12,078 nucleotides of DNA from Betaproteobacteria bacterium (GTDB taxonomy: Bacteria > Pseudomonadota > Gammaproteobacteria > Burkholderiales > Burkholderiaceae_E): positions 1 through 12,078 of the forward strand of contig VGHV01000041.1 of assembly GCA_016868095.1 (NCBI GenBank), in the 5' to 3' direction. This document shows positions 7,533 to 12,078 of the stretch, one piece after another. The stretch's first letter is position 1; each line of letters starts with the position of its first letter. Position numbers and translations under genes: made by a program. Below the pieces are notes generated by a model. It made no database searches. It was not told the DNA's origin and saw only the letters and a list, made by a program, of their open reading frames with translations.

Positions 7533-8801
7533 TTAGTTTTCAATTGCATCCACGATTTCAACGATTCTTGTGAATCCTTCTCTTTCCGCCTCGGTTAAAT
7601 GGGGGTTCCAACAATCCATGAGCAGAACAACCCGATCCTCATCAGAGCGATTCCATGCTTCATGCAAATACGTATCGTCAAACATAACTGGCTCTCCTTC
7701 GCGCCAGACATGTTCGCCGTGATTTACGATATTGAGCGAACAGTCCCTTGGAACAATCAAAGGTAAGTGAAAGACCAATCTGGCATTTGTGGTTCCGTGG
7801 TGAGGCATGATGTGTGACTGCGCGCGTAACACCGAAAAAAGTATCTCGGGCGCTTGATTCGGTAGATGGCATAGTGATGAAGCTTCGAGCAACTCGCTTG
7901 TAGCAGGCGCAAGCTTATGGTGCTTGTCAAATCGCTTACCGCGTCGATAAAAGAAAAATGCATCCCAGGCCGGCCGTTGAGCCCGGCCACCAACCAAATC
8001 GGGGGCTACTTCTGTGGGCTTGAGCCCCAGAAAGTCTTCGAAATTCGTCGAACAATGAAGCAGAGTAGACGCTTCTTTGCGAATCTCTTGCCACGCCTGA
8101 ACTAGTGACTTTGCCCAGGGCTGCATAAGCGCGTCATGAAATGGACCTATCGGCAAATCGGGGACAAAGAAAAACTTGGGTCGCTGCTGGGGATCTGTGG
8201 GTCCAGGCGCCTCGCCCAGATAGGATCTAACGCCCTGTTCAAGCCGATTGGTTGAATCAGCCCCAAAAAGCGCCTGCAGGTCAGCAATTATTGAAAGAAG
8301 CGCCTCTTTTCTCTCACGTCTCAATGTACCTGCAGACCTTAAGACAGTTTCGACAAGTTCTGGTTCAGTTGTTTCGCGGTTTAGCCATCGCCCCTTTCTT
8401 CTTGCAGCTGAAAATGCCTTGAATCGAGCCCTCAAGGCAGCGCGATGATCCCCCAAGGCTTGGCAAGCTTCATCAAGCATGAGCCAGCCCACATGATGTT
8501 GATTATCGAGGCTCAGAAGGGTTTCAAGGTCACAACGAGCGCCGCGAATATCTCCCGCTTGCCACTTAATTCGGGAACGACATACCAAAATAGGAATGGT
8601 GACTTGTCCACTTTGTGGCGCTTCTGCGAGCAATCTAAGTGCCTCGTTGACATCATCTCGTTGCGCAACAATCTCAGCCAAGCTCAGGCGCGCTTCGAGC
8701 GCGTGAGCTTGCCTCGCAAGCAAACTGCGCAATATCAGCTCCGCCTGCAAAGTCTCGCCTCGATCTCGGTGTCGAAATGCTTTTTGAAGATCTTTGTCCA
8801 T
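7533..8801 (-). CDS. TPR-containing aspartyl/asparaginyl beta-hydroxylase (2-oxoglutarate/Fe(II) oxygenase)
   Basis: A 422-residue protein without a signal peptide. Residues about 5-130 form TPR-like helical repeats (ARLSLAEIVAQRDDVNEALRLL, then ACQALGDHRAALRARFKAF). Residues about 215-405 match the AspH fold. PHHGTTNARL at 333-342 supplies iron ligand His334, with Gly336 where most related enzymes have an acidic ligand, as in human AspH. FDDTYLHEAW at 374-383 supplies His380, and Arg390, ten residues on, fits the 2-oxoglutarate-binding arginine. The enzyme should hydroxylate Asp or Asn side chains, but its target is unknown. It lies upstream of a TonB-dependent receptor on the same strand, separated by 370 bases, and diverges from a TetR gene. 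AGG six to eight bases before the ATG is a modest ribosome site. Confidence 0.88.
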   Translation of the reverse strand: MDKDLQKAFRHRDRGETLQAELILRSLLARQAHALEARLSLAEIVAQRDDVNEALRLLAEAPQSGQVTIPILVCRSRIKWQAGDIRGARCDLETLLSLDNQHHVGWLMLDEACQALGDHRAALRARFKAFSAARRKGRWLNRETTEPELVETVLRSAGTLRRERKEALLSIIADLQALFGADSTNRLEQGVRSYLGEAPGPTDPQQRPKFFFVPDLPIGPFHDALMQPWAKSLVQAWQEIRKEASTLLHCSTNFEDFLGLKPTEVAPDLVGGRAQRPAWDAFFFYRRGKRFDKHHKLAPATSELLEASSLCHLPNQAPEILFSVLRAQSHIMPHHGTTNARLVFHLPLIVPRDCSLNIVNHGEHVWREGEPVMFDDTYLHEAWNRSDEDRVVLLMDCWNPHLTEAEREGFTRIVEIVDAIEN

Positions 8802-8989
8802 TTTTGCCTGCTACGCGACTGAGCGTGTACTTCTCGCCTAGAAGTAAATCCATTCAACGCATCGTTTTTGGAATTATGAACCAACCAAACTTTGAAACCA
8901 TCCTTAAAGATCAGTGAGCGTCAGCATCCAACGATATCGTTTGAGGGTTATCCGGCTACACTTCGCCATGCGATGACACAAATAAATTC
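8802..8989. promoter_or_regulatory. Divergent promoter region between the hydroxylase and TetR genes
   Basis: These 188 bases lie between the two divergent start codons and must contain promoters for both genes. On the minus strand CATAAT (8878-8873) resembles a -10 element for the hydroxylase, but no good -35 element sits at the right distance. On the plus strand GGCTACACT (8954-8962) resembles an extended -10 for the TetR gene. The region contains the palindrome described separately at 8930-8941. Confidence 0.5.
8930..8941. promoter_or_regulatory. Candidate TetR-family operator
   Basis: AACGATATCGTT is a perfect 12-base palindrome, extendable to 16 bases (8928-8943) with one mismatched pair. 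It is centred about 54 bases upstream of the TetR-family start codon and just upstream of a possible extended -10 at 8954-8962. TetR-family proteins commonly bind such inverted repeats in their own divergent promoter region and repress themselves and a neighbour. Binding by the adjacent regulator is inferred from position and symmetry only. Confidence 0.5.
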
Positions 8990-9661
8990 ATGACTCCTGA
9001 TGCACCAGGAAGAAAACTAAGCTCTCAAACCATTGTGCTTGCCGCGATTACGCGGATTGAAATGGAGGGGGTTGAGGCCTTAAGCATGCGCAGCCTGGCA
9101 CGCCACCTTGGTGTAGAGGCCATGTCGCTTTATCACTACTTTCAATCGAAAGACGAATTACTCGATGCGGTTGCTGAAGAGCTCGTAATCCGCGCACGTC
9201 CCCGCGTAGAAACTCCCTGGGATGAAGCCTTGAGGGATTGCTTTGCCCAGCATGTTGCCATGGCTAGACAGTTCCCGCGTACCGCACCACTCATTTATAG
9301 TCGACTGCTGCGCGATGGGCAAAGCTTAAGTCTTATGGAGTGGATCTTAGAGCGACTCGCTGAGGCTGGCGTGCCTAGTGATCAACGCCTGCATTGGTTT
9401 CGGCTCTACGGTACGGTTGTTGATGGCTTTGGCCTTTTGATCTCTCGTCGTGCCTTACAAGGTCATTTGATCAAGCCGCAAACACTAAAGCCCTACCCTC
9501 ATTTGCAACTTGCCATGTCTGCGGCCAAGACCGGTAAGGGCCGCATCGACGAAAGTCTGAGCTTAGGTATTGAATGGCTTATTCATGGCATTAATCTGGC
9601 CGCCAAACAAGCTCATCAGGTCCGCAAACGCGGTACCGATGCGAGCAAAGATCGCGTGTAG
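8990..9661 (+). CDS. TetR-family transcriptional regulator
   Basis: A 223-residue DNA-binding protein. Residues about 10-60 form the TetR N-terminal domain: a first helix (TIVLAAITRIEMEGVEAL) followed by the helix-turn-helix SMRSLARHLGVEAMSLYHYF near 32-51 and the conserved KDELLDAV. The rest is helical and resembles the tetracycline-repressor-like C-terminal ligand-binding domain (PWDEALRDCFAQHVAMARQFP near 75-96). The ligand cannot be inferred. It diverges from the hydroxylase gene, with a 12-base palindrome in between, and its 3' end overlaps the convergent ABC ATPase gene by 46 bases. The ATG at 8990 is the only reasonable start, since an in-frame stop lies at 8942-8944 with no ATG between, but there is no clear Shine-Dalgarno sequence before it. 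Regulation of the hydroxylase, itself or the ABC genes are all possible. Confidence 0.92.
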   Translation: MTPDAPGRKLSSQTIVLAAITRIEMEGVEALSMRSLARHLGVEAMSLYHYFQSKDELLDAVAEELVIRARPRVETPWDEALRDCFAQHVAMARQFPRTAPLIYSRLLRDGQSLSLMEWILERLAEAGVPSDQRLHWFRLYGTVVDGFGLLISRRALQGHLIKPQTLKPYPHLQLAMSAAKTGKGRIDESLSLGIEWLIHGINLAAKQAHQVRKRGTDASKDRV

Positions 9662-11484
9662 GCGTGTTGCGGCTGCTCGATCAGTCGGGTCGCCCCCCCC
9701 TGCTCGACGATGCGTCCTTCATGCATCACTGCGACCCGATCGGCTAAATATTCGACAACGCCCATGTTGTGGGTAATAAAGATCAGACTAAGCCCAAGCG
9801 CATCGCGCAGTTGCGCGAGAAGATTCAAGATTTGGGCCTGAACCGATACATCAAGTGCAGAGGTTGGTTCATCGCAAATCAACAAACGCGGCTCAACGGC
9901 AAGCGCTCGGGCGATTGCGATGCGCTGGCGCTGACCGCCCGAAAACTCATGCGGATAGCGATTCAGCGCATCAGGGCCCAAGCCAACCTGCTCGAGAAGC
10001 TCTTGCAGGCGGTCGAGCCTTTGTTGGCTAGATAAACCAACTTTCAGCGCCAACATCCCCTCTTCGAGCACTTGCTGAATGCGCATGCGCGGATTTAACG
10101 AAGCAAAAGGATCTTGGAAAATCATTTGCATGCGCGATTGAATCGCGAGCTTGCGGCTAGAGTCTCGAGGTATCAGTTGAAGGCCGTCCTCTGGGAAGTG
10201 GGCCTGGCCATCAACGCGAGCGTCTTCGGGCAGTAAACCCATGAGCGCCTTGCCGAGGCTGGTTTTCCCACAACCCGATTCACCAACAAGTGCAAGCGTC
10301 TCACCCCGACGCAGATCGAAGTCAATGCCAGCTACCGCTTCGAACCAGGTACGCGAACGTCGATAGCGGACTCGTAGGCCGCGGACCTTAAGTAGCTCGC
10401 CTGCAAGCCCTAAGCGCGAGGATTGATCGCGCGAGGGAGCATCAACTTGCCTAGCTGAGGGCTCAGCCTGCCCTAACTCGGTAGTGGGTAATTGCTGAAA
10501 GTCCAACAATTCCCCATCGCGCAAACACCGGACCTCACGATGACTGTCAAGGTTTGGAATCTGCTCATGACAGGACTGCAAAGCCCAAGGGCAGCGCGGT
10601 GCAAAGCGACAGCCATTAAATGTCTGCCGCATCGACGGGACAAAGCCCTCAATTGCTGCCAGCGCCTGCCCACGATCGCTGGCTTTGGGCAATGCGCGTA
10701 GCAATAACTTGCCATATGGATGTCGCGGTGATGCAAAAAACGCTCGACTACGCCGGGATTCGACGATTTCGCCCGCATACATCAAGGCGATATGGTCGGC
10801 CACATCGGATACCAGTGCGAGATCGTGGGTAATGAGCAGCATGGCCATACCGCGTTCTTGCTGTAATTGCTTGAGCAAGTCCATGATTTGCGCTTGAAGG
10901 CTCACATCAAGTGCGGTCGTTGGCTCATCGGCAATCAAAAGTTCGGGTTCAGCGGCAAGCGCCATGGCAATCATGACTCGTTGCTTTTGACCGCCGGATA
11001 ATTCAAAGGGGAAAGCATGGATACGACGCTCAGGCTCAGGAAGGCCGACCTTTGAAAACCATTCAAGCGCCAATGCTTGAGCCGCCGGCCCCTTGGCAAC
11101 GCCATGACGCTCGATCACTTCGATCAACTGCCTGCCGACCGTCATGACCGGATTGAGGCTGGTTGCTGGTTCTTGAAAAATCATCGCGACTCGGCGCCCA
11201 CGAATCCGCAACATGTCCATTTCCCGTAGAGCAAACAAGTCTTCGCCGTCGAGAAGTACCTTGCCCGATCGAATGTGTAAGCCCTCTGGCAATAAACGCA
11301 GCAAGGACAAAGCGGTCATCGACTTACCCGACCCCGACTCACCAACAAGCGCAAAGGTCTTACCTTGGTCGATACTGAGGCTCAACTGCTCAATCACATG
11401 GTGGATCTCTGAGTCCTGAAATCGTGAGGGCAGCGCAACGCTTAAGCCTTCGATACGCATGTTGCTTGGTTGTGGACTCATCAT
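9616..11484 (-). CDS. Fused dual ATP-binding subunit of a peptide/nickel-type ABC importer (DppD-DppF or YejF-like)
   Basis: A 622-residue cytoplasmic protein with two complete nucleotide-binding domains. The first has Walker A GESGSGKS (48-55), Q-loop Gln104, signature LSGGQKQR (162-169), Walker B LLIADE (182-187) and His220. The second has GESGCGKT (401-408), Gln457, FSGGQRQR (514-521), LLICDE (534-539) and His572. Between them is an oligopeptide-transporter C-terminal region with Cys292, Cys298, Cys305 and Cys320, the four-cysteine pattern associated with iron-sulfur binding in OppD/DppD proteins; the second half ends without one. Such fusions (YejF, GsiA) energise import of peptides or related solutes. 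Its ATG overlaps the permease stop by four bases (ATGA), with GAGG eight bases upstream, so translation is probably coupled. A run of eight G residues falls at residues 595-598. The substrate is not determinable. Confidence 0.94.
   Translation of the reverse strand: MMSPQPSNMRIEGLSVALPSRFQDSEIHHVIEQLSLSIDQGKTFALVGESGSGKSMTALSLLRLLPEGLHIRSGKVLLDGEDLFALREMDMLRIRGRRVAMIFQEPATSLNPVMTVGRQLIEVIERHGVAKGPAAQALALEWFSKVGLPEPERRIHAFPFELSGGQKQRVMIAMALAAEPELLIADEPTTALDVSLQAQIMDLLKQLQQERGMAMLLITHDLALVSDVADHIALMYAGEIVESRRSRAFFASPRHPYGKLLLRALPKASDRGQALAAIEGFVPSMRQTFNGCRFAPRCPWALQSCHEQIPNLDSHREVRCLRDGELLDFQQLPTTELGQAEPSARQVDAPSRDQSSRLGLAGELLKVRGLRVRYRRSRTWFEAVAGIDFDLRRGETLALVGESGCGKTSLGKALMGLLPEDARVDGQAHFPEDGLQLIPRDSSRKLAIQSRMQMIFQDPFASLNPRMRIQQVLEEGMLALKVGLSSQQRLDRLQELLEQVGLGPDALNRYPHEFSGGQRQRIAIARALAVEPRLLICDEPTSALDVSVQAQILNLLAQLRDALGLSLIFITHNMGVVEYLADRVAVMHEGRIVEQGGATRLIEQPQHAYTRSLLASVPRLRT
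9693..9700 (-). repeat. Eight-base G homopolymer within the ABC ATPase gene
   Basis: The coding strand reads CAG GGG GGG GCG at residues 595-598, a run of eight Gs. The frame read through it gives the family-typical C-terminus (VEQGG, then IEQPQHAYTRSLLASVP), so the gene is intact as given. Loss or gain of one G would replace only the last 25 or so residues, after the H-loop. Confidence 0.9.
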
Positions 11485-12078
11485 TGCCGCTGCCTCGCCC
11501 GTGGATCAAAGGCATCTCGCACTGCATCCGAAAACAAATTAGCACTTAAGACAAGCATCAACATGAAGACAAAAGCTGTCACTAAGGTCCACCAAACCAC
11601 CGGTGTTGCTGCGAGTTCTGCTCTTGCCGTGTTGATCATCACACCAAAACTTGGGGTTTTGGGATCGACTCCTACGCCAACGTAAGACAAGACAGCCTCA
11701 GCGAGTACGAAACCTGAAAACTGCATCACAAGCGAAATAAGCACAATATGCATTAAATTCGGAACGATATGCTTTGTAATAATGCCGAAGGACGATACGC
11801 CGAATGCCCTAGCGGCCTGAATATACTCAAGCTCGCGCAGCTTCATTGCCTCACCACGTATGAGTCGACAAAGCCCCGTAAAAGCAGTAATCCCAAGAAT
11901 CAAACATAAGAACAATAAGCGAGCATCGGATCGCTCAAGTGCAGTTGCAAAAAGTTCGGGGTGTTTATCGATAGTGACTTGGAGTAACAAGACCGCTGCA
12001 GCAATCAATAAAACGTCGGGAATGGACGAGAGCAAGGTATAAACATACTGAATCACTTCATCAACCCAGCCACGAAAA
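11481..12078 (-). CDS. Permease of a peptide/nickel-type ABC importer, DppC-like (5' part outside the window)
   Basis: About 198 residues of an inner-membrane permease; the frame stays open to the window edge, so the N-terminal part, including the first membrane segments, is missing. A GTG at 12056 is internal, because the codons before it (FRGWVDE) match the family. The sequence shows hydrophobic segments (for example PDVLLIAAAVLLLQV, ARLLFLCLILGITAFTGL, WWTLVTAFVFMLMLVLSANLF) and the EAA loop that docks to the ATPases, around EYIQAARAFGVSSFGIITKHIVPN. The ending DAVRDAFDPR is typical of DppC/OppC. Its stop overlaps the start of the dual ATPase by four bases, so both belong to one operon, which should continue beyond the right edge with the partner permease and binding protein. 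Confidence 0.93.
   Translation of the reverse strand, partial: FRGWVDEVIQYVYTLLSSIPDVLLIAAAVLLLQVTIDKHPELFATALERSDARLLFLCLILGITAFTGLCRLIRGEAMKLRELEYIQAARAFGVSSFGIITKHIVPNLMHIVLISLVMQFSGFVLAEAVLSYVGVGVDPKTPSFGVMINTARAELAATPVVWWTLVTAFVFMLMLVLSANLFSDAVRDAFDPRARQRQ

Noticed and set aside
12054..12056. GTG as a true start of the permease gene.
   Set aside because: The frame continues upstream to the window edge with residues typical of the family (GWVDEVIQY), and a 191-residue product would lack the N-terminal membrane segments.

Overview
The window looks like an ordinary chromosomal stretch of a Gram-negative bacterium. It has an outer-membrane TonB-dependent receptor, signal peptides on envelope proteins, and roughly half G+C by eye. 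The first gene resembles, from memory, the TPR proteins that follow TonB/ExbB/ExbD genes in Burkholderiales. A betaproteobacterial (Burkholderiales-like) host is therefore my best inference, though nothing here proves the taxon. No tRNA, rRNA, CRISPR array, insertion sequence, integrase or plasmid function is visible.

Layout: (1) 1-2361, plus strand: a secreted TPR-repeat protein and an overlapping class I SAM-dependent methyltransferase. Tandem stop codons of a gene off the left edge abut the TPR start, so this is probably the tail of a longer operon. (2) 2436-8801, minus strand: in transcription order, a TPR/aspartyl-asparaginyl beta-hydroxylase, a 370-base gap with several short palindromes, a TonB-dependent receptor ended by a clear intrinsic terminator, and an exported S9 prolyl-oligopeptidase-type peptidase with its own upstream region carrying a 13-base direct repeat. 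(3) 8802-8989: a divergent promoter region with a perfect 12-base palindrome, followed by a TetR-family regulator on the plus strand. (4) 9616-12078, minus strand: a fused double ATPase of the peptide/nickel ABC family and, upstream and translationally coupled, a DppC-type permease cut by the window edge. The 3' ends of the TetR and ATPase genes overlap by 46 bases.

A reasonable inference is that much of the window serves peptide acquisition. The receptor would import a ligand across the outer membrane using TonB energy, the S9 peptidase would trim peptides in the periplasm, and the ABC importer would take small peptides through the inner membrane. The hydroxylase beside the receptor is the least ordinary gene, because its 2-oxoglutarate/Fe active site is recognisable but its substrate is not. 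The TetR protein probably controls itself and perhaps the hydroxylase or the ABC genes. None of these links is proven by sequence alone, and I see no clearly new system.
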